From: Bacteroidota bacterium
Lineage (GTDB): Bacteria > Bacteroidota > Bacteroidia > Bacteroidales > FEN-979
Assembly: GCA_026391355.1 (NCBI GenBank)
Contig: JAPLDH010000048.1
Location: forward strand, 1 to 64,000
Direction: 5' to 3'
DNA: 64,000 nt
Below the pieces are notes generated by a model. It ran no database searches. It saw nothing but the letters and a program-made list of their open reading frames with translations, and was not told the DNA's origin. Made by a program: the position numbers and the translations under genes. Below, piece by piece: positions 1 through 8,480 of this stretch (position 1 is its first letter; each line of letters begins with the position of its first letter).

Positions 1-397
1 ATACAAATGCAATAGCAGAAAATAGAAATGGGAAAATCAATAAGTTCATAGCTTCGAATCAAGGTGTGAGAAATAAAGATTTCTTCTTTTTCAGGTTATC
101 TAATTTCTTTTGCTAGCACCTCAAAAAATGAATTAACCGAAGATAATGAAAAATAATGAAATGTCTAGTAGCAGTTGGCTCCCGTCCCAATGGCTATCGG
201 GAGCTATCGGGACGGCAGTTGTAAACCTTCCAGGTTTCAGATAGCCGGTGGTAATCACTTTCCAATTGAAACCTGGAAGGTCTGGCTAATTTAAATGGTA
301 ATTTGTAAATAGTCAATGAAATGGTCAATTGTAAATGGTAAATGGTAAATTATTTGTGTCATAAAAAGAATAATTTTGTGAAATAATACCATAAACG
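1..397. repeat. Intergenic repeat region upstream of lplA
   Basis: No gene is supported here. Positions 225-239 and 267-281 form a perfect 15-bp inverted repeat (ACCTTCCAGGTTTCA and its complement) around a 27-nt loop. Positions about 181-216 hold a second imperfect inverted repeat (CCGTCCC / GGGACGG) with a repeated GCTATCGGGA unit. Positions about 290-350 are a degenerate heptamer array of the GTAAATG/GTCAATG type. These look like dispersed non-coding repeats, not protein-coding remnants. Confidence 0.7.
371..378 (+). promoter_or_regulatory. Putative -7 box (TAATTTTG) of lplA
   Basis: TAATTTTG fits the Bacteroidota TAnnTTTG -7 consensus and lies 19 nt upstream of the lplA ATG. No TTG box stands at the expected 17-23 nt distance, so support is partial. 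Confidence 0.35.
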
Positions 398-1381
398 ATG
401 TTAATTATCAGACGGCATAATACCGATCCCTATTTTAACCTTGCTACCGAAGAGTACGTGTTAAAGGATATTGAAGACGATTCCTTCATGCTTTGGCGGA
501 ATTCCCCGGCCATCATCGTTGGTAAGCATCAGAACACCCTTGCTGAGATCAACCTGGATTATGTGAAGCAGAATAATATCAAGGTGGTCCGCCGGTTATC
601 GGGAGGCGGTGCTGTTTTTCATGATCTCGGTAATCTTTGTTTCACCTTTACACAAAAAGGGAAAGACGATAACCTCATCGATTTCAGAAAGTACACGGAA
701 CCCATCCTTGAAGTCCTGGTAAAGCTCGGTTTAGATGCCCGGTTCGAGGGCAGAAACGATCTCACCATCGACGGGAAAAAATTCTCCGGAAATGCGATGC
801 ACATCTGGAAGAATAAAGTCCTTTCTCACGGTACGCTGCTATTCTCCTCGCATATGCCCAATCTCACCGGGGCATTGAATGTGGATCCCCTGAAATTTAC
901 AGATAAAGCGGTAAAATCAGTAAGAAGCAGGGTTACCAATATTAGTGAGCACCTGAAACAGGAAATGGATGTACTTCAATTCTCCGAACTCATCGAGAAC
1001 CTCATGATTGAGAAATACCCGGATGCCGTTCTCTATGAACTTTCAGAAGAAGATCACAGGAAGATCAATGAACTGGTTGAAAAGAAGTACAGTACCTGGG
1101 CGTGGAATTTCGGATATTCTCCCAGGTATAATTTTTCAAGGATATTACGAACAACAGGCAGCGGCACTATTGAATGTTGCATGGAAGTCAGGGATGGTAT
1201 TATCCAGGAAATAAGGTTCTATGGGGATTACTTTAACAAGCACGACACGGAAGAACTTGAAAACGCCCTGAAACAGGTTCCCCACAGGGAAGATGCGATC
1301 AGGGAAGCCCTGTCATCATTTATAATTGAAGATTACTTTGCAAACCTAACCCTCGATGAACTGATTGGGGGGCTGTTCTGA
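398..1381 (+). CDS. lplA: Lipoate-protein ligase A
   Basis: The product (327 aa) belongs to the BPL/LplA/LipB fold family and would activate lipoate with ATP and attach it to lysines of 2-oxoacid dehydrogenase E2 subunits or glycine cleavage H protein, in the cytoplasm. The diagnostic RRLSGGGAVFHDLGN loop is at residues 65-79, and the DGKKFSGNA segment carrying the likely catalytic lysine is near 126-134. The C-terminal part from about residue 250 matches the small LplA accessory domain, so the length is typical of bacterial two-domain LplA. The ATG is the first plausible start. It appears to be a single-gene unit, with repeats on both sides. Confidence 0.93.
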   Translation: MLIIRRHNTDPYFNLATEEYVLKDIEDDSFMLWRNSPAIIVGKHQNTLAEINLDYVKQNNIKVVRRLSGGGAVFHDLGNLCFTFTQKGKDDNLIDFRKYTEPILEVLVKLGLDARFEGRNDLTIDGKKFSGNAMHIWKNKVLSHGTLLFSSHMPNLTGALNVDPLKFTDKAVKSVRSRVTNISEHLKQEMDVLQFSELIENLMIEKYPDAVLYELSEEDHRKINELVEKKYSTWAWNFGYSPRYNFSRILRTTGSGTIECCMEVRDGIIQEIRFYGDYFNKHDTEELENALKQVPHREDAIREALSSFIIEDYFANLTLDELIGGLF

Positions 1382-1718
1382 GGGTCATTGGTCATTAGGT
1401 CATTAGGTCATTAGGAAATAAGTCGCTGGAAACAGGTGATAAGTCCCTCCCTGATTTGGGGAGGGATTTAGGGAGGGGTAGGAGGTCATTGGTCATTAAG
1501 TCATTTGGGAAAAAGTCATTAGAAAGTGAATGATAAGTCCCTCCCTGTTTTAGGGAGGGATTTAGGGAGGGGCAGGAGGTCATTAGTCATTAGGTCATTA
1601 AGGAATTTGAGAAGTACATTCAAATTTCAGCATTCGTTGATTCCTGCCTGCCAGCGGGCAGGAATATTCGAAGTTACACTAAAGTAACAATTTATCGATT
1701 GATTTAAACTTTGCCGAC
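1382..1718. repeat. Intergenic repeats: GGTCATT heptamers and CCCTCCC palindromes
   Basis: This gap contains three short GGTCATTA arrays (about 1382-1418, 1481-1512, 1577-1602). Between them are two copies of a roughly 45-bp palindromic element made of TCCCTCCC, AGGGAGGGA and GGGAGGGG blocks (about 1440-1482 and 1537-1579). Positions about 1639-1667 are a GC-rich inverted repeat, ATTCCTGCC...GGCAGGAAT. An open frame across the minus strand here is only translated repeat. Confidence 0.75.
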
Positions 1719-2519
1719 ATGAACCACAACCAGATCTTCTCCCGCCTCTGGCAGGATTATATCGATCAGAATCCGGCAACCAAAAAGGTGTATGATCTTT
1801 TTATCCGGGAAGGAGAAACGGTGTATAATGATCATACTGCTTTCAGGACTTTTAATGATCCGGCCATTAACATCTCAGTTCTTTCCAGGGTTTTCCTGGC
1901 AAACGGGTACGAAGAAAAAGGAGAATACCGGTTTGAGGAGAAAAAGCTGTTTGCAAAACATTTTGAGCATAAAACCGATGTTCATGCTCCACGGGTGTTC
2001 ATCAGTGAATTGCTGACCGGAGAGTTCAGTGATTACCTCAGGAATGTTGTCAGGGATTGGGTTTCAAAGATCCCCACGAATCTTCTCCAATCAGATGAAC
2101 TGATCTATGCCGGAAATGTCTCTGGAGTGCCATCATTCGAAGTATATCGGAAATTACGGGAAGTGTCAGAATATGCAGGATGGCTTTATGCTAATGGGTT
2201 CCGGGCCAACCATTTTACGGTGAGTGTGAACGGGCTTAAGAAATATGATTCAATTCAGAAGGTAAACACATTCCTGAAATCCAATGGATTCCTGCTCAAT
2301 GATGCCGGGGGAGAGATTCAGGGTACACCGGAGGAGTTGTTGGAACAATCGAGCATTCGCGCAGGGATCGTGAAGATGCAGTTTGAGGAGGGAACATTTG
2401 AAGTTCCCGGATGTTATTATGAATTTGCCAGGAGATATCCCGATTCCGATGGGAAGATCTACAGTGGTTTCATTGCAAAATCAGCAAATAAGATATTTCA
2501 GTCAACCGACTTTTATTAA
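1719..2519 (+). CDS. DUF1338 family protein (2-oxoadipate dioxygenase/decarboxylase-like)
   Basis: The 266-aa product resembles the DUF1338 family. Characterised members (HglS/YdcJ type) are Fe(II)-dependent enzymes converting 2-oxoadipate to 2-hydroxyglutarate with loss of CO2. The expected His-His-Glu metal triad can be placed at H39 (NDHTAFRTF), H165 (RANHFTVSV) and E235 (CYYEFARRY). The protein is shorter than HglS, and its physiological substrate cannot be read from the sequence. It lies 8 nt before the lipoprotein gene on the same strand, so co-transcription is possible. Family assignment is firm; the reaction is inferred. Confidence 0.75.
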   Translation: MNHNQIFSRLWQDYIDQNPATKKVYDLFIREGETVYNDHTAFRTFNDPAINISVLSRVFLANGYEEKGEYRFEEKKLFAKHFEHKTDVHAPRVFISELLTGEFSDYLRNVVRDWVSKIPTNLLQSDELIYAGNVSGVPSFEVYRKLREVSEYAGWLYANGFRANHFTVSVNGLKKYDSIQKVNTFLKSNGFLLNDAGGEIQGTPEELLEQSSIRAGIVKMQFEEGTFEVPGCYYEFARRYPDSDGKIYSGFIAKSANKIFQSTDFY

Positions 2520-2527
2520 AAAGAAAA

Positions 2528-3919
2528 ATGAACCATCGTTTCATCCTCCTTCTGTGCCTAAGCATTGGAATCGCCTCCTGCTCATCGGGCAATAAGCGAA
2601 AACCTGCTGCTCCACCCGTCCCGAAAGCATATCCTGCAGGGAAGGTGGTGAAAACTGTAAATTGCTTACACGATGCATCCGTAAGTTATGCTCTTTATCT
2701 TCCATCGGGCTATTCTGCCAATAAGAAATTCCCGTTGATCCTTGCCTTTGACCCTCATGCAAGCGGGCTTCTCCCTGTTGAAAGATACAAAGACCTTGCT
2801 GAGAAATACGGTTATATTCTGATGGGTTCTAACAATTCGAAGAATGGCCAGACCCAGAATGAAACGGCAACCATCGTAGCCGGGTTATTCCAGGAGATCA
2901 CTACCCAGTTCTCTGTGGATACCTCCCGCATCTATGTAATGGGGTTTTCTGGAGGTGCAAGGATTGCCTCTATGATCGGGTTGTATCGCGGTGGTGTTGC
3001 AGGAGTGATCGGCTGTGGCGCAGGATTACCCGGAACAAACCAGCAAGCCACTTACAAATTTGATTACATCGGTTTTGCAGGAAAAGGGGATTTCAACATG
3101 TTCGAATTGCTGAAACTGGATGATCAGTTGGAAAGATCCGGTTTCAGGCATGCATTGATCCTTTTCGACGGGATTCATTTCTGGCCTCCAATTGAGATCA
3201 TGGAAAAAGCCTTCTTATGGACCGGATTCTGCGCCATGCGCAATAAGCAGATACCTATGAATGATGAATTTATCAATGGCTTTATCGATTCGGAGAACCA
3301 GTTAGTACAAAAAGCTGAAAGTAAAGGAGATCTGTTAAAAGCATACAATGAACTAAAAAATACGGTTCGTTTCCTTGATGGATTGACGAATCTGGATCCG
3401 CTAAAGGATAAGTTGAAAGAACTGGAAAACAAACCTGAAACAAAAAAAGTCCTGAAGTCGAGGGAAGACGCCATGAACAGGGAACTGGCAGAACAGGGAA
3501 AATATGTGGATAGTTTTTTCACGAAAGACCTGAAATGGTGGCACTCTCAAATTACGAATTACGAATTACGAATTACGAATTCAAAAAAACCTCAGGATAC
3601 TTTAGCTGCCCGAAGAATGTTAAGTTATTTAAGCCTGGTGGCTTATATGAGCAGTACCAGGGCTTTATCGACCAATGATACCACAGATGCTGCCTATTCA
3701 TTGAAGATCTATGAATGGGTGGATCCTGAAAATACCGAGGTGTATTACCTTGGCGGGATATTGAATATGAGAGAAGGAAAGGGGATTCAGGCAATACAAG
3801 CCCTGAAGATAGCCATTGCCAAGGGATTTAATGATAAGACAAGGATCCAGAACCAACCTGAGTTCGAATCGCTCAAGTCGAACCAGGAGTACACCGATCT
3901 CGTGCAAAAGATGAAATAG
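2528..3919 (+). CDS. Lipoprotein with alpha/beta-hydrolase (esterase/PHB depolymerase-like) domain
   Basis: The N-terminus is a lipoprotein signal with lipobox IASC and Cys18 as the lipidation site, so the protein should be membrane-anchored outside the inner membrane. Residues about 45-230 resemble LpqC/PHB-depolymerase-type alpha/beta hydrolases: a GFSGG nucleophile elbow with Ser141 and a candidate HFWPP histidine. The C-terminal half is helical and may be TPR-like. Codons from a short TTACGAA heptamer array (3549-3582) interrupt it and encode an ITNYELRITN stretch. The stop codon directly abuts the ATG of the next gene. The substrate is unknown. Confidence 0.6.
   Translation: MNHRFILLLCLSIGIASCSSGNKRKPAAPPVPKAYPAGKVVKTVNCLHDASVSYALYLPSGYSANKKFPLILAFDPHASGLLPVERYKDLAEKYGYILMGSNNSKNGQTQNETATIVAGLFQEITTQFSVDTSRIYVMGFSGGARIASMIGLYRGGVAGVIGCGAGLPGTNQQATYKFDYIGFAGKGDFNMFELLKLDDQLERSGFRHALILFDGIHFWPPIEIMEKAFLWTGFCAMRNKQIPMNDEFINGFIDSENQLVQKAESKGDLLKAYNELKNTVRFLDGLTNLDPLKDKLKELENKPETKKVLKSREDAMNRELAEQGKYVDSFFTKDLKWWHSQITNYELRITNSKKPQDTLAARRMLSYLSLVAYMSSTRALSTNDTTDAAYSLKIYEWVDPENTEVYYLGGILNMREGKGIQAIQALKIAIAKGFNDKTRIQNQPEFESLKSNQEYTDLVQKMK
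3549..3582 (+). repeat. ATTACGA heptamer array inside a coding region
   Basis: About 4.5 copies of the 7-mer ATTACGA lie in frame within the lipoprotein hydrolase gene. The same unit type occurs in several intergenic arrays of this window, suggesting insertion or expansion of an intergenic repeat inside a gene without breaking the frame. Confidence 0.8.
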
Positions 3920-6900
3920 ATGGAAATACAGGAAATTAAACCTCAACTCGACATTCTGCAAACGGAGATCGAAGGAGATGTTCTCACGGATCAGGGCTGG
4001 CGGCTCATGTATGCCACCGATGCCTCTGCGTACAGGGAGATTCCTTTGGGAATTGTCCGTCCGAAAAATGCCGGGGATATTCAGAAAACCATCGCTTTTG
4101 CCAGGAAACATAAGGTTCCCCTGATCCCAAGAACAGCGGGGACATCGCTTGCCGGACAAGTCGTCGGGAGCGGACTTGTGGTGGATGTTTCCCGTTACAT
4201 GACCGCCATCCTTGAGATCAATGAAGAAGAGCATTGGGTAAGGGTCGAACCCGGAGTAATCCTGGATGAACTGAATAAGATCCTTGAAAAAAAAGGACTA
4301 TTCTTCGGCCCGGAAACCTCCACATCGAGCCGATGCATGATCGGCGGGATGGTGGGTAATAACTCATGTGGTGCTCATTCCATTCTCTACGGAAGTACCA
4401 GGGATCACGTCATCTCAATGAAAACTATGCTCAGCGATGGCGCTGAGGTTGAATTTCAAGCACTTTCAAATGATGAATTCTCCGAAAAACTGAAAGGAAA
4501 CAAACTCGAATCATCGATCTACCGCAACATTCACGGCATATTATCAAATCCAGATAACCAGGCAGAAATAAGAAGACAATTCCCGGATCCTGTACTTCAC
4601 AGAAGGAATACCGGTTATGCAATTGATCTCTTGCTTGATACTGAACCGTTTGACAGTCACAAGTCACAAGTCACAAGTCACAAGTCACAAGTCACAAGTC
4701 ACAAGTCACAAGTCACAAGTCACGGTTCTCCAGCTTTCAATTTCTGCAAGCTCCTCGCAGGTTCTGAAGGAACCCTCGCATTTACGACAGAGATCAAGCT
4801 CAACCTGGTTCCACTTCCCCCAAAACAGAAAGCGCTCATCTGTGTTCATTGCAACACTGTGGCCGATGCGTTACAAGCCAACCTGATCGCCTTAAAGTAC
4901 CATCCAGGTTCGGTCGAACTGATGGATAAACCGATCATGGACTGTACAAAGGATAATATTACCCAGCGACAGAACAGGTTTTTCATTCAAGGAGATCCCG
5001 GAGCGATACTGATCATCGAATTTGCAAGAGAGACGCAAGACGAAATTCTCTCCATTGCACAAAATGTTGAAACAGAGATCAGGGAAGCGGGGCTGGGTTA
5101 TCATTTCCCTTTGGTTTTTCCACCAGAACTCAAGCGGGTGTGGGACCTGCGGAAAGCAGGCCTGGGTGTTCTCTCAAACTATCCGGGTGACCGCAAACCT
5201 GTTCCTGTAACGGAAGATACTGCAGTGAAACCGGAAGATCTTCCGCAATACATCGGTGAGTTTTCAAAGATGATGGAAAAATACGGGCTGAATTGCGTCT
5301 ATTATGCACATATCGGTTCCGGCGAACTTCACCTGCGGCCGGTGCTGAACCTTAAAGATCCTGTGGATGTGGAACTCTTCCATACCGTTGCACAGGAAAC
5401 TGCAAAACTGGTAAAGAAATACAACGGATCGTTAAGCGGTGAACATGGCGACGGAAGGTTAAGGGGTGAATTTATCCCTTTTATGATCGGTGAGAAAAAT
5501 TTTCAGTTACTGAGAGAGATCAAACATACCTGGGATCCGGAAAATATCTTCAACCCGGGAAAGATCGTGGATACCCCGAAAATGAATACGGGCCTGCGTT
5601 ATCAGTCCGAACAACCTGTCAGAGATATTAAAACGGTTTTCGATTTCTCATCCAGTCACGGAATTCTTCGGGCAGCAGAACAATGCAACGGATCAGGCGA
5701 TTGCCGGAATTCAGTTCTTACCGGCCGCTGGATGTGCCCTTCATACATGGCTGTGCAGGACGAGAACACGACAACACGCGCCAGGGCAAATGTTTTGAGG
5801 GAATTCCTGACCAACTCAACCAAATCCAACCCGTTTAATCACAAGGAGATCTACGAAGTGATGGATCTCTGTATCTCATGCAAGGCCTGCAAGTCGGAAT
5901 GCCCTTCGAATGTTGACATGGCAAAGCTCAAAGCAGAATTCCTTCAGCATTATTACGATGCCAATGGCATTCCCCTGCGCACCCGCCTGATCGCTTACAT
6001 TACGTCGATAAACCGGATGGGAAGCGTTGTTCCGGGTATATTCAATTTTTGTGTCACGAATACTTTTCTTTCCGGATTGCTTAAGAAATTGCTGGGATTT
6101 GCGTCGAAACGAAATATCCCGGTACTTCATAAAATGACATTGCGTAGGTACACCCGGAAATTTCAGAATGAAGTCCCAAAGGGTGTTGGGAAGAAGGTTT
6201 ACCTTTTTGTCGACGAATTTTCCAATTACAATGATGTTGAAATTGGCATTAAAGCAATAAAACTGCTGAATGTTCTTGGGTTTGAGGTCATAATCCCGGA
6301 ACACAACCAAAGCGGAAGAACCTTCCTATCTAAAGGCCTTCTCCGGAAAGCAAAGAAGATCGCCAATAAAAATGTAACACTTTTAAAGGATATTGTGACG
6401 GAACAAACTCCCTTGATCGGGATTGAACCTTCAGCCATCCTGACGTTCCGTGATGAATATCCCGAACTGGTTGTTGAAAACCTTCGGAAAAGCGCAGCAA
6501 AACTGGCTAAGAATACATTTATGCTTGATGAATTTCTGGTGCATCAAATGGAAGCAGGTGTGCTTGATAAAAGTATATTCACGAAAGAATCAAAAACGAT
6601 CCGGTTACATGGCCATTGCCAGCAAAAAGCCCTGGCTTCCACACTGCCAACGAAAAAGATGCTCTCTATTCCCGAAAATTATCAGGTTGAAGAAATACCC
6701 TCGGGTTGCTGTGGCATGGCAGGTTCATTCGGTTACGAAAAGGAACACTACGATGTTTCGATGAAGATCGGAGAACTTGTCCTTTTCCCGGAGATCCGGA
6801 AAACCGGTGATGATGTGATCATCGCAGCACCAGGAACCAGTTGCCGTCATCAGATTTTTGACGGAACCGCCCGGAAAACCTATCATCCTATTGAAATACT

Positions 6901-6922
6901 CTTTGATGCACTAATCCAATAA
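3920..6922 (+). CDS. FAD-linked oxidase / D-lactate dehydrogenase-like protein fused to Fe-S and CCG domains
   Basis: This 1000-aa protein combines a GlcD-type FAD-binding domain (about residues 30-230, with PRTAGTSLAGQ and MVGNNSCGAHS), an FAD-oxidase C-terminal domain (to about 550), a ferredoxin-like part with CISCKACKSECP near 655 and an earlier EQCNGSGDC cluster, and a C-terminal CCG domain (CCGMAG). This is the YdiJ/GlcD-GlcF-fusion architecture, which oxidises 2-hydroxyacids such as D-lactate or D-2-hydroxyglutarate and passes electrons through Fe-S centres. Residues about 246-268 are encoded by a perfect AGTCACA heptamer array (SHKSQVT repeated), absent from what the family would need there. 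The ATG directly follows the previous stop. The substrate is not certain. Confidence 0.88.
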   Translation: MEIQEIKPQLDILQTEIEGDVLTDQGWRLMYATDASAYREIPLGIVRPKNAGDIQKTIAFARKHKVPLIPRTAGTSLAGQVVGSGLVVDVSRYMTAILEINEEEHWVRVEPGVILDELNKILEKKGLFFGPETSTSSRCMIGGMVGNNSCGAHSILYGSTRDHVISMKTMLSDGAEVEFQALSNDEFSEKLKGNKLESSIYRNIHGILSNPDNQAEIRRQFPDPVLHRRNTGYAIDLLLDTEPFDSHKSQVTSHKSQVTSHKSQVTSHGSPAFNFCKLLAGSEGTLAFTTEIKLNLVPLPPKQKALICVHCNTVADALQANLIALKYHPGSVELMDKPIMDCTKDNITQRQNRFFIQGDPGAILIIEFARETQDEILSIAQNVETEIREAGLGYHFPLVFPPELKRVWDLRKAGLGVLSNYPGDRKPVPVTEDTAVKPEDLPQYIGEFSKMMEKYGLNCVYYAHIGSGELHLRPVLNLKDPVDVELFHTVAQETAKLVKKYNGSLSGEHGDGRLRGEFIPFMIGEKNFQLLREIKHTWDPENIFNPGKIVDTPKMNTGLRYQSEQPVRDIKTVFDFSSSHGILRAAEQCNGSGDCRNSVLTGRWMCPSYMAVQDENTTTRARANVLREFLTNSTKSNPFNHKEIYEVMDLCISCKACKSECPSNVDMAKLKAEFLQHYYDANGIPLRTRLIAYITSINRMGSVVPGIFNFCVTNTFLSGLLKKLLGFASKRNIPVLHKMTLRRYTRKFQNEVPKGVGKKVYLFVDEFSNYNDVEIGIKAIKLLNVLGFEVIIPEHNQSGRTFLSKGLLRKAKKIANKNVTLLKDIVTEQTPLIGIEPSAILTFRDEYPELVVENLRKSAAKLAKNTFMLDEFLVHQMEAGVLDKSIFTKESKTIRLHGHCQQKALASTLPTKKMLSIPENYQVEEIPSGCCGMAGSFGYEKEHYDVSMKIGELVLFPEIRKTGDDVIIAAPGTSCRHQIFDGTARKTYHPIEILFDALIQ
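4655..4723 (+). repeat. AGTCACA heptamer array inside the FAD oxidase gene
   Basis: Almost ten perfect copies of AGTCACA (69 nt, 23 codons) are read in frame as repeats of SHKSQVT. Because 7 nt is not a multiple of 3, only length changes of three units (21 nt) keep the frame. The array sits in a loop between the FAD-binding and C-terminal domains. Confidence 0.95.
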
Positions 6923-6967
6923 TGCTTAAAACAATCGCAAACATAAATCTCAAATAACACTGAAACT

Positions 6968-7717
6968 ATGAGAACAAAATCAATATTAATTTCCGTGATT
7001 TTCATCTTCTGCTCCCATGTGTACGGACAGAAAATCGATTTAAAAAGGCTCGGTCTGAATGGCGATGTCAAATCAATTCATGAGTTTACTTATGAACCTA
7101 TGGAGAACAACGGCAAAATTGAGAACGGTACGCTCGGCCAATCCTATTACAACAAATTTAATTCCCGGGGAAATAAGATAATTGATATCAAGTATGCTCC
7201 GGATGGAAAGGTTGATAAAAAATACGAATATGTTTACGACAGTCTGGGCAGAAGGGCAGAACAGGACCAGCTTTCATCCGATGGTAAACTGATCCGGAAG
7301 ATAATCTACAAATATGATGGAATGGGCAACCTCACGGAAGACAACAGCTTTTCGTCAGAGGGAAAACCTGAGAAAAAATTCACCTACAATTACGACGATA
7401 AAGGAAACGTCATCGAAGACGACAGTTTTGGCGCCGACGGCAAACTCCAGAAAAAATTCACGTATACCTACGACAACCTGGGTAACAAAACTGAAAACAG
7501 CAGGTTCTCCGCACAGGGCAACCTCGACAGCAAGGTTTCTTATAAATACGACGACAAAAGAAATGTGACCGAAGAGACCGTTTCCTCCCCTGAAGGTACC
7601 TCGGTCAAAAACACATACACCTATGAGTATGACAAGCAGAACAACTGGACCCGGAAGGTGAAGTTCACGGGAAATAAAGCGATAAGCATTACTGTGAGGG
7701 AAATTGAGTATTACTGA
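6968..7717 (+). CDS. Secreted YD-repeat protein
   Basis: The product (249 aa) starts with a Sec signal peptide (about residues 1-20, ending at VYGQ) and then carries about six degenerate repeats of roughly 25 residues, each with a YxYDxxGN core followed by a GKxxKK turn. The repeats resemble the RHS/YD type but are short and lack the RHS core and toxin domains, so this is more likely a small surface or periplasmic beta-repeat protein than a polymorphic toxin. No catalytic motif was seen. It stands alone behind the FAD oxidase with a 45-nt gap. Confidence 0.65.
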   Translation: MRTKSILISVIFIFCSHVYGQKIDLKRLGLNGDVKSIHEFTYEPMENNGKIENGTLGQSYYNKFNSRGNKIIDIKYAPDGKVDKKYEYVYDSLGRRAEQDQLSSDGKLIRKIIYKYDGMGNLTEDNSFSSEGKPEKKFTYNYDDKGNVIEDDSFGADGKLQKKFTYTYDNLGNKTENSRFSAQGNLDSKVSYKYDDKRNVTEETVSSPEGTSVKNTYTYEYDKQNNWTRKVKFTGNKAISITVREIEYY

Positions 7718-7730
7718 TATCAGATGTTTT

Positions 7731-7758
7731 GTAGTGTCGGGTCGCGACCTGTTACTAC
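7731..7758. repeat. Imperfect 28-bp palindrome
   Basis: Two 14-nt arms (GTAGTGTCGGGTCG and the complement of its variant) match at 11 of 14 positions around a GGTCGCGACC core. It lies just after the YD-repeat gene, so it could act as a terminator-like hairpin, though there is no T tract. It may instead be a dispersed palindromic repeat. Confidence 0.6.
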
Positions 7759-7775
7759 CATGTTAAAACGCCAAT

Positions 7776-8480
7776 ATGATCAACAAAATTATCAAAAACG
7801 TTTTGGTTCCTTTCTCCGATTTCATATACGGATTTGCGGATATGAGCGGATTACTCGGTGATGAATTCAAAGTATTCCCTTACGGAATCTCCATCGGAAA
7901 ACGCCTCGATGATGCCATTGTAATTGCAGTTGAGAGTGGTCCAACCCCGGAATATTACGCGCTTTACCGCTCCATCAATGAAGAGCTGAAAGATCTTACG
8001 GAACAAATATGTGTTGAACTGCGGAAGAAACAGATCCGGTGCCTCAACATTATTCCAACAGTTTCAACTGAGATCCTTGAATCTGCAGATTATATAAAAA
8101 CCCTCCGGTATAAGGTCTCCCATAAGATGGTCGCAACCCGGGCAGGACTGGGTTGGATCGGAAAAACAGACCTGTTTATTTCTGCAGAATTCGGTCCCCG
8201 GATCAGGCTGGCGAGTATATTGATGGATCATCCTGTAGAAAGCAAACGAAAACCCGTCAACAAAAGCAAGTGCGGTACATGTGATATTTGTATCATAAAA
8301 TGCCCGGCACAGGCTGCAAACGGAATGCTTTGGAATATCCATACCGACCGTGACCAATTTTTCGATGCCCATAAGTGCCGTGATCAATGTGATAAATTCG
8401 GAAGAGAGCGATTGAACAGGGATGTCAGGATCTGCGGGATCTGCGTATCAGTTTGTCCTTTTGGAAAACGGAATAAATAG
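7776..8480 (+). CDS. QueG-like double [4Fe-4S] protein
   Basis: This 234-aa protein resembles the central and Fe-S part of epoxyqueuosine reductase (QueG). It has the TRAGLGWIGKTDLFIS segment, an RLASILMD strand, then a cysteine cluster CGTCDICIIKCP and a second CGICVSVCPFG. QueG itself is longer (about 310-380 aa) and has a C-terminal HEAT part, absent here. This may be a short paralogue with another reductase role, as is common in anaerobes, and not the tRNA enzyme. Its TAG stop overlaps the next gene's possible GTG start by one base, suggesting translational coupling. Confidence 0.65.
   Translation: MINKIIKNVLVPFSDFIYGFADMSGLLGDEFKVFPYGISIGKRLDDAIVIAVESGPTPEYYALYRSINEELKDLTEQICVELRKKQIRCLNIIPTVSTEILESADYIKTLRYKVSHKMVATRAGLGWIGKTDLFISAEFGPRIRLASILMDHPVESKRKPVNKSKCGTCDICIIKCPAQAANGMLWNIHTDRDQFFDAHKCRDQCDKFGRERLNRDVRICGICVSVCPFGKRNK

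Noticed and set aside
1395-1583. 62-codon minus-strand frame
   Set aside because: It is only a translation of heptamers and CCCTCCC palindromes.
3698-4234. 178-codon minus-strand frame across two genes
   Set aside because: It is antisense to the lipoprotein and FAD oxidase genes, both of which have clear motifs.
6968-7717. RHS/polymorphic toxin
   Set aside because: The protein is short, has no RHS core or toxin tip, and no immunity gene follows.
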